This document shows positions 1 through 11,378 of a stretch of 64,000 nt of DNA, in pieces (positions within the stretch are counted from its first letter, which is position 1; every line of letters begins with the position of its first letter). The stretch spans positions 38,495 through 102,494 of the forward strand of contig JAURVB010004741.1 of assembly GCA_033002965.1 (NCBI GenBank), given 5' to 3'. The position numbers and the translations under genes are program-made. The stretch is from Piper betle (lineage: Eukaryota > Streptophyta > Magnoliopsida > Piperales > Piperaceae). Below the pieces are notes generated by a model. The model saw only the letters and a program-made list of their open reading frames with translations. It did no database searches and was not told the DNA's origin.

Positions 1-840
1 TTATTTTCAAAATGTTGGGATCTACGACATTGCTCCTACCAAAATCACACTTTAGTTGGCTGACCAGTCATTGCTATATCCTAAAGGAGTCATTGAAGAT
101 TTTTTAATAAAGGTTGACAACTTTATATTTCTGGTAGATTTTATGGTGCTTGAAATGGAAGGAAGGAATGACGATATACCACTCATTGTCGGGAGAGGTT
201 TCTTGGCAACTAGAAGAACACTGATTGACGTGGCTACTAGAAAACATAGACTTAAGGTAAACAACGATTCTGTCACATATAACATCATTAAATCCATGAC
301 TTGCCCGAATGGAACATATGAATGTTCTAGAATTGAACTATTTAATAAAATAATGTACAAAGGTGATCAGTTGAGTGATTCATTACATAAGGCCATAAAT
401 TCTCTTTGTAAAGAAGATACTGATGTGGAAGAGATGGTTAAAGTATTAGATTCACAACCAATCTTGCCTAGGAGATTGAAAGTTGTGAAAACCTTAAATC
501 TACCATTCCACAGATTGTTGCCATCAGTTGAAGTACCACCTATTTTGGAGCTAAAGCAACTTCCAAAATATCTCAAGTATACTTTCTTAGGGCCTAATGA
601 CACTCTTCTTGTTATTATTTCTTTAGAGCTAACTATGTTACAAGAAGAGAAGCTGATTAGATACTAAAGGATCACAAGTCAGCTATTGCTTGGATTATAG
701 TAGACATAAAAGACATCGATCCATCCTTTTGTATGCATAGGATCAAATTAGTGGATGAATGCAGTCCAACTATTGAGGGCCAACGACGACTCAACCCCAA
801 CATGAAAGAAGTGGTCAAAAGGAAATTATTAAGATGGTCC
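1..840 (+). pseudogene. Athila-type Ty3/gypsy pol remnant (protease end to start of RT)
   Basis: The frame enters from the left edge (from base 2), meets a TAG at 53-55 and is then open to 667. Residues such as IPLIVGRGFLATRRTLIDV are the C-terminal half of a retropepsin; the catalytic aspartate would lie left of the window. The linker with VEVPPILELKQLPKYLKY and TMLQEEKLI is the usual lead-in to reverse transcriptase of the Athila group. A one-base shift near 655-660 moves the reading frame, which then continues with DHKSAIAW and QRRLNPNMKEVVK. At about 838 the sequence jumps to what looks like the far 3' end of pol (GCTTCTTGGGAGGCAACCC), so RT, RNase H and integrase are deleted. The element is dead. 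Assignment to Athila rather than another non-chromovirus rests on motif memory. Confidence 0.8.
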
Positions 841-2019
841 AACTGTAGTCATTAAACCAAGCGCTTCTTGGGAGGCAACCCAAGTAATTTCTCTTAAAAG
901 TTTATTTTTTGATTTTTTTAAATAATTTTTTATTTTGTAGCACGGGTCAAGTCCAAATTCATCATTCATGATAATCATCCACCGACGTATTGGTTGAGGG
1001 AGTCCTCTTGCACTTCTCTTTATTTTTCTAACATGGAGGACAATGTTTAGTTTCAATGTGGGGGGATGCCTTAATTTTGTGCATATTGTTCATGCTTGAC
1101 TCCTATTTCGATATAGATATGTGTAAATATATATATATATATATATAGTTTAATGTAAAAATTTTATTATGCAACAGTATATAAGTCTCTTTGTTCAACG
1201 ATAGATACATGTGAATTAGTCTTACCTTTCTTAGGAAAACTTGAATAATTGATATGAGGGATGAACTGAGTAAATGATTGCATTCGAGAGTTGGTTCTAT
1301 ACCTTATATTATTTTCAGAATCCTTTGGTGTAAATGATTTTAATGAATGTTTTGCAATAAGAAAATTCCTTGAATCATAAGAATTTGCATGACGGCTTTG
1401 GTTGTTTTAGGTTTGTCCTAGCATAGTCTTTTATTCTAAAAAAGATAAAAAAAGAGAATAAATTTGAGCAATGTCTACTTTGTTGAGTAACCGGGCCTTC
1501 GTAACTTAGTAATTATGGGGGTTCGTGTCAAAAGGTAAAGTTGGCTATTCTTAAAAAAAAAAAATAGAGTAATGACTACTTTGCTGAGTAATTGAGCCTT
1601 TGTAACTCAGTAATTATGGGGGTTCGCATCAAAAGGTCATAGTTATCTTTGTTTGCATAGTGGCACTTTGTTGAGTAACCAGGCGTTCATAACTTAGTAA
1701 TTATCACCAAAACTAAATGCTTACATTAGTGGAGATGAGGGCAAATGGTAAACATATTTTAACGTGAGCCAGAGTGTTATTTTCTTGTTGCATATGAGAA
1801 GGATAAGCAAAAGGAATGTCAGACACACACACATGGAGAGCCTTCTTTTGGGTGTGATTGATGAAAGAAAATTTCTAATTTGATTGACATCTTCTTGCCT
1901 TTGGATAGTTTGATTAAACATCATATGAGTACATAATAGAGACTAAGTATCTTCATGTAGTAAAATTTTTTTGTTTTGACATTTTTCTCGAGATGCGCAA
2001 AAGTTTATGTTTGGGCGTG
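841..2019 (+). mobile_element. Athila-like 3' non-coding region up to the 3' LTR
   Basis: No gene. The stretch follows the pol junction and ends in a G-rich run (TTTGGGCGTGTG, 2010-2021) that serves as a candidate polypurine tract. It holds a (TA)n run at about 1123-1146 and three degenerate direct repeats of roughly 75-100 bases (about 1473-1550, 1572-1650 and 1664-1705), each with the core TTGAGTAAC...GTAACTTAGTAATTAT. Such repeats are common in the long 3' regions of Athila/Tat elements. Confidence 0.6.
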
Positions 2020-2394
2020 TGTTAAGTATTTAAAGTAATCAATATTTGCCCATGTTCTTAATGTGATTTTGTCATCTGTGTGATAATTATTATTAATTAG
2101 ATGATAGTTTACTTTAATTTTTTAATTAATTAATATTTTATTAGATATGTTTAATTTTGGAGTTTCTATGCAGAAAAAGAGAAAACAAATTAAGCTTAGG
2201 AGTTGAAAGGTCATGGTCACCCAATGGTACTACAAGGACTTCACAAAGTTTGATGCGGATGGATGTACATTGCTTTGGCTACATTTGAGTATGTCGACGA
2301 GTTGGAAATTTGAATAGACATCAGAATCAATTAGAATACATTGATTTGTAAACACTTTGTTTGAATTCATGTATCTTATGGCCATCTCATCTTC

Positions 2395-2402
2395 TATATA
2401 AA
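2395..2402 (+). promoter_or_regulatory. TATA box of the Athila-like LTR
   Basis: TATATAAA followed by GGGGTGG, about 375 bases into the LTR, in the place expected for the U3 promoter. Confidence 0.6.
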
Positions 2403-2849
2403 GGGGTGGTTATTTGTTCTTTGAGATATCTCAACTCTTGGCTTAGAAGTAGTCTAGTTTATGTAGTTCTTTTCCATTCATAATGAAAGGTAGTTTCTTC
2501 ATTATAATGTTTTCTATTTTTTTATGGAGTAATCTTTTATTTCGTTCTAGAGAAGAGAGGAACTTAACATGATTAAATTGAATTCATTTCAACAGCTTAC
2601 TGTTATTCAATTGAATTGCTTGAATTATCATGTTCTTAATGCTAAGAGTATACTGCTAACCTATTGCTTCTTAGATCATAAGGTTTAATTAGATTTTGGG
2701 AGAAATCAATTTGATTAGTCATTGAAAATTCTACATACAACGAATCTTTTGACTTATTTGTGGTTGTGGTCAAAAGATACATAACACTGTATGTGATTAT
2801 AAGGCAAATCTTAATGCATTATTTTCTTGATTAATCAATTATCACTGGG

Positions 2850-5639
2850 TGTAACACCCCGATTCGGCTCACCCGTGAACCGACCCGGAAATGTCACCGG
2901 CGACCGAACCGTTCGTTTATCTACTAGATTCGGTTAAGCCGACCAGGATCTACACTCGGTGTCAGAAGATGGAGATGCAAATATGAAATGCATGAATGAG
3001 AACGATTGGGTTGTAACGTGGTCCTACATGCATGATATGATGTACAAGCAAAAACAAGACAAAATAATAAATGAGAAACCAAAAGAAAATATATACTATT
3101 TTATCAAAATACGATAAAACATGATAATCTATCGTACCATTCATCATTATCTCTTTCATTTCAATTGAACCGAGCCTGAACTCCAAACTCACTACTCATT
3201 CACATTTATCCATTCATTTCATAACAAGCAATTTATCTAAACAAACACATCAAAGTTATCATTCACGTAGCAATAACACGCCGTCATTATACGTTACACG
3301 CGGCAGGTACATGTGTGCGCGGTTCCGTGCTGCTCCTCTGCAATCCCGACAGCTTTTATCGCTCGCATTCCACACCTACATATATATAGAAAAACCATCA
3401 GTAACGAGTGTTACCGGCCCGGAAAATAACTAATATCAATCTGGCACAGGAGAGCAAACTCTACTGTTGAATCAAAACCATATACTTCCTCAAGAACTCT
3501 CATCAGGGCATATACGGGAGCCGTCACCGTCGGGCCGTCGCGCTCGAGTCGACAGCGTCCCCCTTTCTTTCTCATTCTCATACCTTGGCCATTTCTCTAT
3601 CGCTTCTCGCATCAAATCTCATTCCTTTTCTCCCTCTGCACCTTCCATATTACTCCTGGCCTTGAGCATGAAGGCCGACCACTCTCAGGCAGTCGCCTTT
3701 AGTTCCCTTTGAAACACAAGTCTAGACATATGATACATTGCAGTACCTGTAAACCTCCACACTTCTCCGGGTTTGAGGAACTCAAAGGTGGACTTGTCCG
3801 GATCCTTCGGGAACGAAGTGGGTTCTCCCCAGCTCCAGAGCCAGCTCTTCCGGGCACACGCCCTATCTGAAGACGTGGCCGCAAGTAACCCTCATTCCAT
3901 CTCTCACCGAAAACAAGAAAACTATATATATATAGGCCTGGGTTAGGATTTATATAATAGGCCCGAAGGCATCGTGAGCTGGATCTGAAGTTCGAAAACA
4001 AACTCGAGGGATCTCATCCTCGAGGGTTATTAATCAGAAATAAAACTGTTGGCTAAATGGCCCAAGTTAAGTCAAGCATGGTAAAAGCTCCAAACGGGTC
4101 CTAAACGGACCTGGTAGAAGCTCCAAACGGGTCCACGCGCCTAGGCGGCGAGCTCCTACACCGTACCTACACAATCAAGCTAAAAACTAACGCTCGCATG
4201 ATGAATCACACATCCTATAGCATGCACGCACAATCAACACAATCACTCATCAAGCAACACACATCAACCTATATCAATTCTAGCAAGTCTACTTACGCTA
4301 GTTTGCATTAGATCATGATCATTACCTAATAACCCTAATTAGTTTCATAACTTCTATTTTTAACACCACACAATTCCACAAATTTCATATTTTATTCTAA
4401 ATCAAATCCACATTTACACAAGTAATTGCAATGCACAATTCATCAATCATAGCATGCAAATTCTAATAATCAATACTTTCAATTAATTAAGTTAAAATAA
4501 ATTATACCTCGCGTCGTCGCAAATCGGCGACGGCTAGGGTTTCTGTTTCACGGCTCAAAACTCGAATTCAGCACCTAGCGGCGTCCGAAATCCGATCAGA
4601 TTGGACTGGGTGCGTTTGATGGATGATCCGGCGAATTTCCCACAAATCCAATTTTCCGGCAGTTCCGGCGGTTTTCCGGCGAGTGTCAGTGGTTTTCCGG
4701 CAGATTCCGACGGTTTTCCGGCGATGATTCGGGACGGGGCAATCAGGGGGTCTATCGGCACCAGCTCGACTAGCTCGGTCCAATGGTGGTGTCAAACAGG
4801 GTAGCCGAGGTGGCGATGGCCGTCGACGGCGGCGTCGAAAATGGGCGGGGGCGGTGGTGTGCTCCAATCGAGGCTCCGGCCGGCCTTGACGGCGGCCGGG
4901 AGGATGGGGAAAATGTCGGCAACGGCGAGGGGGTGCTTGTCAGGGTCACACTGGCGGCGGAATGGCCCGGACGACGGCAGAATCCGGCCCGAAGTGGCGG
5001 CGACCGAGGTGGTTTCGTGGGGCGATTCCGGCGTCGTAGCGGCGAGACGGTGGCCGGGGTGGGTCGTGGCGGCACGGCGACGGCACGACGGGGCGGGGCG
5101 GCGTCGATCGGCGGCGGCGGCAACACGTGGCAATGGCGGCGGCGAGGGTTTGGGGTGAGGAAGGTCGGGAGGATGAAAAACATGGCTAGTGGCAAACTCG
5201 TAATTTAGTATTGACTCGATTCCGACTCGAGTCAAAATAATAACTAGTTCGTAATAAATTCTAAAAAAAATCTAGAAAATATGGAAAAATTCTACAAAAT
5301 AAAACAAACACAACAACATCCAAATGACATGCTCTATAACTAATAACCCACCCGAATATAATCAAACGCGTCCTAACTCGTCATTCGGCCCTAAAAAATA
5401 TTCTACGATCAAATAAAAATAACAATCAATACTGCATACCTCCATATACTTGATAACCAATTTTTCATCATCTTTTAGGCGTTATCATCATACATTTGAG
5501 CATACATGACCCTCATCTCTCATAACTCACAGCTGGCCTCAACTCAGCTCGCGGTCCATGAAGTTGACTCGATTCGAACCGACGGTTGAACCGACTAGTT
5601 CACTCCCGTAAAACTCTGGATCGAGTCACGGGTTTTACA
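2850..5639 (-). mobile_element. Family A solo LTR, complete, 2,790 bp
   Basis: TGTAACACCCC at the left and GGGTTTTACA at the right are flanked by the direct repeat CTGGG (2845-2849 and 5640-5644). The flanks together rebuild the Athila LTR, so this is a clean insertion. No internal region is present, hence a solo LTR. Minus orientation is inferred from the gag-bearing copy at 28229-35956, whose polypurine tract abuts the TGTAAAACCC edge. Layout read on the minus strand: edge palindrome, AT-rich part, very GC-rich block (about 4590-5170), a telo-box-like AAACCCTAG, AT-rich part, TATA (3922-3934), then U5-like sequence. The long open frames across the GC-rich block are not taken as genes. Confidence 0.85.
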
Positions 5640-5998
5640 CTGGGTGGTAGAAATTTAGGCAAAATAATAGATGCATGAAGGAGTGGGAGCCACCATGTTA
5701 TATAATTCTCCTAAATCGTCAATTCGAGAAAATAAAAGATAAGAGTAAAATGTGATGAATATAAAATTCATGTTAAGGGAAATTCGATTGTATAACTTGT
5801 TTTATCATTGTATGTTTTCCTTTAATTTAAAGTTAATATTTAGATTTAGTTAAGTTGATTGTATTTGTTTTGTTCTTCATTTCATTTTATTTAATTAATT
5901 TAAGGAAATTCATCTCTCAATGGGACGATACTCAAATTTATCATTATATTACTTATTTTGACCGTGTATACTTGCACGTCATTGAATTTATTCTAACA

Positions 5999-6845
5999 CC
6001 TTCCATTCACATGCACATAACATGTTACCCATTTATTAAACATCATCAAAATTTTATCAAAAGATTTACACATTCACGAGCATCACAAATAAATGTCCTA
6101 TTGTCGACATGTGTGTGTGTAAGGATGCCATTGCTCATTCATCATGTATAGCACATATAGTTGTGTGTGATGCTCACCTACACATATAATAGAAAACTGT
6201 CGGCAATGGTTGTCACTGGTGTAGAAAATAACTAATATCAAATTGTCAATGAGAGCTAACTTTCATGAAAAGCAAAAAAATCATGCATATACTTCAACAT
6301 AACTCTCAGAAGGGTAACTACTGAGGAGCCATCAAGCTATAGCCATGAAGGCCGAGTACTCTTAAGCAGTCATCTTTAGTACACTTTTAACCAAAAGTAT
6401 GGATGTGCACTGCACTAAACAGTAACCGTAAACCCAACATTTCTCCAAGTGTGAGGAACTCAAAATGCTAGTTGTTAGGATCCCTTGGGAATGAAATAAC
6501 CCTCTTACTAATCCAGAGCTAGCTATAACTGGCACGTGCAGCCGCTCATGGTACATGCGAGTCCTTTTCTCTATCTCTTGTCTTACTGAAAAATCGATAA
6601 AAATTATGTATAGGGGTGGGAAGGGATTTAATATTTTAGGCCCATATGATGCATGAATGACAAAATGTATAAATCAAACAACAGTAGGGCAATCATCTCT
6701 ATCCTCATCAATCCAAACAAATCCTAATAATCATGTCATATGAATCTATATTCCTAGGTGATTATGTCATCAACATCACAAATTTGTTATATGTGACTTA
6801 AACATATCAATTAACTAATTAAGGATCATAATTCATTTTACTAAT
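5999..6845 (-). mobile_element. Old, diverged family A LTR fragment
   Basis: No gene. It follows the order of family A LTRs (the tracts around GTAACACTCGTTACTG, the AGTTCCTCAAA block, the GGATCCC block) but with many substitutions and gaps. It is interrupted at its right by the Tekay LTR at 6846, with the target-site candidate CTAAT at 6841-6845. Its left edge abuts the end of the Athila LTR. Confidence 0.6.
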
Positions 6846-7297
6846 TGTAAAGACTGTGGAATATATATATATATATATATGTTCGACAAAAAAAATATAT
6901 ATCCGACTCGGTCAGGGAAGGATCAAACGTTAGAGAAAGTATTATTATTATTCTATTATTGTTATATTATATTCTCTACCCGGTTGAATATTATACTTTA
7001 TTCTTTACATAGTGAAATGAAATGCAAGTGTTGGGGTGTTTTCCCATACCCTAGGCATCATTTTCATTTTATATTTTTGTGAGGGGGGCGTCATCCTCAC
7101 CCTAGCCACCTATTTCTCCTCTTCCACACCCAAGCCGCTTACTCGCATCTTCTTCTCCTCTTCCGGAGCTGGCTTCTTCCTTTTGATTGGGTATCCTTCC
7201 TGTCTCCGTACTCTTAGTTTTCATGCATTTCATGATCGCCATGCTAATTTCTACTGTTTCATCAATTCATGATCGTCATGTAAAATTCTGCTTCTTC

Positions 7298-7339
7298 ATC
7301 AATTCAAGATCGTCATTACGTCCTATGCTATGTAATTGT
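7298..7339 (+). repeat. 42-bp direct repeat, left copy
   Basis: The 42 bases from 7298 to 7339 recur without a mismatch at 8945-8986. They belong to the Tekay LTR: the left neighbour (CTTCTTC) and the right neighbour of the second copy (TTAAATTAGGATAA) are contiguous LTR sequence in other copies. The repeats bracket the pararetrovirus fragment exactly. Confidence 0.9.
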
Positions 7340-7346
7340 ATGTCCA

Positions 7347-7475
7347 ATGGCTCCAGATGCAGATTTTGATTTTGATTTGGGTCCCCGATGTTACTGTTGT
7401 GGCCAATATGGTCACATTACTATCATGTGTCCTGCTAGAAAAAGTCCCCTTCTCCAGTCGCCTCTCCAACAATAG
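7347..7475 (+). pseudogene. Pararetrovirus CCHC zinc knuckle segment
   Basis: An ATG-to-TAG frame of 42 codons. The motif CYCCGQYGHITIMC fits C-x2-C-x4-H-x4-C, the nucleic-acid-binding knuckle of retroviral and pararetroviral gag or coat proteins. It is cut off at the left by the insertion boundary and is followed two bases later by the next open frame in another phase, so the two may once have been one reading frame. Confidence 0.6.
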
Positions 7476-7477
7476 TC

Positions 7478-8077
7478 ATGAGTCAGGAATCTACAAGCAA
7501 TCCTTTACAGAGAAAGATTTCTCCTCCAAGAAAATCATCCCCTTGGAGTATTGTCCATGCCACTGTGGGTCCCATTGATCTTACTCCTGGCTCAACTGCA
7601 GAAATTATTCCTCAGACCAGAAAAACTGCTAGAGAATTTAGAAACCAAATGAAAGTTTTTAATGAGCCACCGTCATCTCCTCCCACTGGTCCCACTCCTA
7701 CTGGTCCCTCTTTACAACAGCGTATGCCATTTACAAAAAATTATTATCAAAGACCAACACCAGCAACAGTGTTGTTTGAAGAACATGTACAATCTGTATT
7801 AAGTTACAATGGTAAATCCATTTACGAATGGAATTTAGATGGATTTACAGAATATCAAATAATTATCTTATTACATAACATGCTAATGTATGCAACAATT
7901 TGTAGAACTAATAATAATAATGATAGGTTAATTGCAGAAATGATGATTGCTAGCTTCTCAGGACAACTAAAAGGCTGGTGGGATAATCATCTTACACCTA
8001 ATCAAAAATTAGAAATTATTAGTGCAATTAAAATTGAACCAGGAACTAATGAAAGAAAGGAAGATGTAGTATTATGA
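7478..8077 (+). pseudogene. Pararetrovirus gag/coat-like domain, 199 codons
   Basis: Open from ATG to TGA. The first 90 residues are rich in Pro, Ser and Thr (PPSSPPTGPTPTGPS); the rest has YEWNLDGFTEYQIIILLHNM and GQLKGWWDNHLT, the conserved core that plant pararetrovirus polyproteins share with retrotransposon gag. The family's domain normally continues for well over 100 residues beyond the WWDN motif; here it stops about 35 residues later, so it is truncated. No activity is expected. Confidence 0.65.
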
Positions 8078-8266
8078 TCGTGGATGTGGCTACGGCTGAT
8101 CTTCCACATCAAAATGTTATAATGTGAATATTATTGTTTACATTATTGTGTTGTTACGTTATATTGTTAATATTACAGTGTATGTTTACAGTGTGTATTA
8201 CATTATTATTACACTGTTCTGAAATTTTAAGTAGAGTAAAGTGAAATTGAGATCCTGCGCGGTTGA

Positions 8267-8280
8267 TGGTATCAGAGCCA
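8267..8280 (+). promoter_or_regulatory. Pararetrovirus primer-binding site (tRNA-iMet)
   Basis: TGGTATCAGAGCCA, the complement of the 3' end of plant initiator tRNA-Met, which primes minus-strand synthesis in Caulimoviridae. It lies 148 bases upstream of the movement-protein start, as expected for the start of a genome unit. It is not the PBS of the Tekay element, which lies at 11190. Confidence 0.75.
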
Positions 8281-8427
8281 TACGTTTGAAGCCTAGTGTA
8301 TAACCAAGGTTAGGTGATGCAGTACCTCTGAGTAAGTCGACGCAAGCCTGGGTTTGGCGTTAGTCGCAATCAGGAGGTGTTTCTGCTACCCAAATTCCTA
8401 ACTGAAGGCCAAACTAGGTTGAAAACC

Positions 8428-8944
8428 ATGGCATTGATCCAGAAATTGATCGGGAGATCAAAAGATCTGGATAAAACTAAAATTGCAGAACAACTTGTAT
8501 ATAATAATATTGAACAAAATCTAAATAAATGGACTATACCTAAAATACAACCCACTACTGTATATCAGAAGGGTTTATTAGAATTTAAACAAGCTTATAT
8601 TATAAAAACATTTGAAGATAGTTTAAGTTTACAAAATTATACTAATAATATTTCCTTATTAAATTCTAAAATCTTAGAAGAATTAGGTAAAGAATATAAT
8701 TATATCCATTTAGGATTAGTTTAAATAGCAGTTAAACCCTTAACTAGAGATGGATTAAATACTTCCATACTTCTTTGCCTAAGAGATAGACGTCATAATA
8801 AATTTCCAGACTCCCTTTTAGGAATAATTGAATCAAGCCTAGGAACTGGTCCTGTCTACTTTAATTGCTATCCTAATTTTTCCTTATCGCTGTCAGATCC
8901 AAATATCAAAGATAGTCTGTGTTTAAATATGCAGACTCAAGGAT
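8428..8944 (+). pseudogene. Pararetrovirus movement protein, N-terminal part, broken
   Basis: Starts at the ATG in ACCATGG. The frame reaches a TAA at 8722-8724, just after YNYIHLGLV, then remains open without a break to the insertion boundary. Residues KPLTRDGLNTSILLCLRD and SLLGIIESSL match the 30K-type movement proteins of Caulimoviridae, which enlarge plasmodesmata for cell-to-cell spread. The C-terminal part is missing. The internal stop and the missing end make it inactive. Confidence 0.7.
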
Positions 8945-8986
8945 ATCAATTCAAGATCGTCATTACGTCCTATGCTATGTAATTGT
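8945..8986 (+). repeat. 42-bp direct repeat, right copy
   Basis: Identical to 7298-7339. The bases just outside differ between the copies on both sides (C versus T before, A versus T after), so 42 is the exact length. Confidence 0.9.
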
Positions 8987-11189
8987 TTAAATTAGGATAA
9001 ATGAGTTGTAGTCTCTAGCATATAATGAGTTCTATGCATGGGGTTTGGCTAGTGGGCAACGCTGTGGGGGATTCTAGGCATCCATACCAGTTCGTCGGCC
9101 AAGGCTCAAGCCATGCATGCTCACTGCGCTTGGCCTTGATGTTGGGTTGTCGTGCAGGGAGAAGGGAAGAGTTCCTGGTGGTGCTGCTCGCCGGACGGAG
9201 TTCACCTAGCGTTCCCAGCTGTGCTGCTGGCCGGACGGAGTTCGCCTTGCGTTCCCGGCTGTGCTGCTGGCCAAGCTTCATGTGCCGCCTTGGTGTAGGG
9301 CAGTGTCGCCTTGGATAGCTACTGTAAAGCACAAACTTGAGGCTTCCTTGCTTGCTATTTTCATTTTGTTGTTGACGCTATATTAGGGTACTCAATAGGG
9401 TTGTTCAATTGGATTGTTGGGGAAGAAGTTAGTCAAGGTCGTGACCTGTTTTGGTGCCAAAGATGAAGGTAGGAGAAGAGAAGAGCATCGGGCAAGAAGA
9501 AGATGGAAAATCTGTAAATAATGCTTCACTCGATATGGCTCGAGTTAAAAAATAATACTACCTCGTAATAAATCCTTAAAAATTATTATTTTAATGGTTA
9601 TGGGTTAAAGTTGCTAAACTAATTAATTAATGTACGAAATCGCAAAAAGTAATAAAATTACGGTAATGATAAACGGTCGATAATCAATGGGCATACTTCA
9701 AGCTATTAATTTTAAATCGGATGGTTATAAGTGATTATTTCACCTTTACCATATTAAATTTAATATTAGGTAAATAAAGTGATTATTTTAATAACGAGTA
9801 ATAAGGTAGAAAATGGGTTATTAAACTGTAATTATGTAAAAGAACCTAAATAGCATAATAAAATAAATAAGATTCAAACTTTTATTGAGTTGAATAATTT
9901 AAAATAATTGTATTAGTAATAATTTGAATTAGGACTTAATTGAACGACTTAATTAATTAAATTGCTATTAATAATGATAGTGATTAAAGATTAAAATCGT
10001 AAACTTAATCATTAAGATTGGCATTAAGTAATTATCATCTTAAAGGAAAAGATACTAATAATAGTAATTAAATACTTGAATACTTGCTTATAAGTTAATA
10101 ATTAATTTATCATTTGAGAAGTGTAAAGCAGGACTTAAATGATTAAGTCTCATGAGTAATTTAATATTTAAGATTGTTGAATGTTGCATGCTTTATGTTG
10201 TCAAATTTTGATAATGATATATATATTAGTCATGTAGTTGCATGCATTCCCACTCGAATAAAATTGTACTTATGTATGATTTTATGTTCTCATTCAGATT
10301 AGGATCGTTGGTCACGGTTGCAGGTTCACTTTCAGACCATCTAGGTCAGTATAATTATTTGAAATGTTGTGCTTTCCCTTTTGGCAGCACAGGTTGGCCT
10401 GAGCCCAGAATCGACCACCATGCACCTAGTGCAACCGGGGTCAAGGAATTGACTCAGTCTGACATCGGGCCACACCCTTTCAAATTACTATGTGCGAGTC
10501 TTGGTCGACTTGAGTTCACATCCGACCACCATGCAATGAGCACAACCGAGGTCGACTCAATTTGACATAGGGCAGCACTGCCTGAAAGATTGAACTCCTG
10601 TCCCCATGCCGAAAGGGGTGACAGGGTGCAGTAGCGCTAGACGGGTCATTATGCACTCGTGATACCGAGAGGGTGAGCCAATGGCAAATATCGATAACTA
10701 CAGGCTATGGGCCATGTTGCATATGTGTGCATGCATGGGATTGGAGTTCCTGTATATTAAGAGCCTAGCATAGGCTCATAACAACTACAAGTCTCGAGAA
10801 ATGATAATAGGGATTATATTGACTTGTTTCATTTAATTATGCAGCTTAGTGGTTTTATCGCTAATGCAGAATTGCCTCTGCAAGTGAGTAGCTTTGGACT
10901 GAGGACTGAAAGTGTGGTCGGTGGATCTCTTAGCAACCATGGTTTGGTGAATTGATAATAACCTAGATTTCATTTTATTCCCTTGTGTTATAAATGTGGC
11001 TAAGGAAACAGTCAGAGACTATGGGACTTTATTTTTATGTATTGTCACATGATATTAGAACATGATTTATTTTTATGATTTATAAATTTTCTAGACTTAT
11101 TTACAATGTTATGATTCATGTTGAATAGCATGTTTACAACATTTAACCTTTTAAGTAACCTTGGCCCAGTTAGGGCAGGTCGTTACAAG

Positions 11190-11201
11190 TGGTATCAGAG
11201 C
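11190..11201 (+). promoter_or_regulatory. Primer-binding site of Tekay element 1
   Basis: TGGTATCAGAGC begins two bases after the LTR end and matches initiator tRNA-Met, the usual primer of Tekay/Del chromoviruses. The same arrangement recurs at 58414. Confidence 0.85.
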
Positions 11202-11378
11202 ACGGTTTCCCACAAGCTCACACTTTATGATTCAATTACCTTATTGAAAAATCTAGTAATTATCTTTTCCCAATGTTTTATGTTATTAATTAACAACTTC
11301 ATTCGCTAATAGACCTAAGTCATAACTGAAAAAGAACAAATTAATGAGCCATGACGGGAAAAGTTTTTGACAATTTAG

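Larger units (their letters stand above)
2020..5998 (+). mobile_element. Athila-like 3' LTR, split by a family A solo LTR
   Basis: It starts TGTTAAGTATT after the candidate polypurine tract and ends ...TTCTAACA. Removing 2850-5644 leaves an LTR of about 1.18 kb. The two halves join cleanly and match a second copy of the same LTR end at 50738-51248, including the GGGAGCCACCAT box and the AAGGAAATTCATCTCTC box. A TATA box sits at 2395-2402. The start is inferred from the purine-rich run and the TG; the end is fixed by comparison with the copy next to the PBS at 51255. Confidence 0.7.
7340..8944 (+). mobile_element. Endogenous pararetrovirus (Caulimoviridae-like) fragment, 1,605 bp
   Basis: The insert holds, in this order, a CCHC zinc knuckle, a gag/coat-like region ending in LKGWWDNHLT, a 14-base tRNA-iMet primer site and the N-terminal part of a movement protein. 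No protease, RT or RNase H is present. Starting with coat-like sequence and ending within the movement protein suggests that the piece crosses the origin of the circular genome, or was rearranged. The grouping (Florendovirus or petuvirus-like) is a guess from the proteins. It is a partial, defective copy. Confidence 0.75.
6846..11187 (+). mobile_element. Tekay/Del-type chromovirus 5' LTR (element 1), with pararetrovirus insert
   Basis: It begins TGTAAAGACTG and ends GGTCGTTACA, followed two bases later by the PBS. Without the insert and its duplication the LTR is about 2.7 kb. The first part reads like the LTR at 55412. The conserved hairpin is at 10258-10285. Where other copies carry tandem-repeat cassettes, this copy has mostly unique sequence with two diverged copies of a roughly 120-base block (about 10390-10490 and 10515-10570). 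Nothing between 8987 and 11187 looks like a gene; the open frames at 9015-9332 are LTR sequence. Confidence 0.8.

Noticed and set aside
4770..5235. Several 100-147 residue frames on both strands in the GC-rich block
   Set aside because: Frames are open on both strands at once, which is a sign of GC bias. Only the shared frame with the conserved end was kept, as a low-confidence note.
2850..5639. DNA transposon with TGTAA...TTACA inverted ends
   Set aside because: The 5-bp target duplication, TG...CA ends, TATA box and a paired copy with gag, PBS-like site and polypurine tract (28229-35956) make an LTR much more likely.
8267..8280. tRNA gene
   Set aside because: Only the 14-base complement of the tRNA 3' end is present, with no cloverleaf. 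It is a primer-binding site; the same holds for 11190 and 58414.
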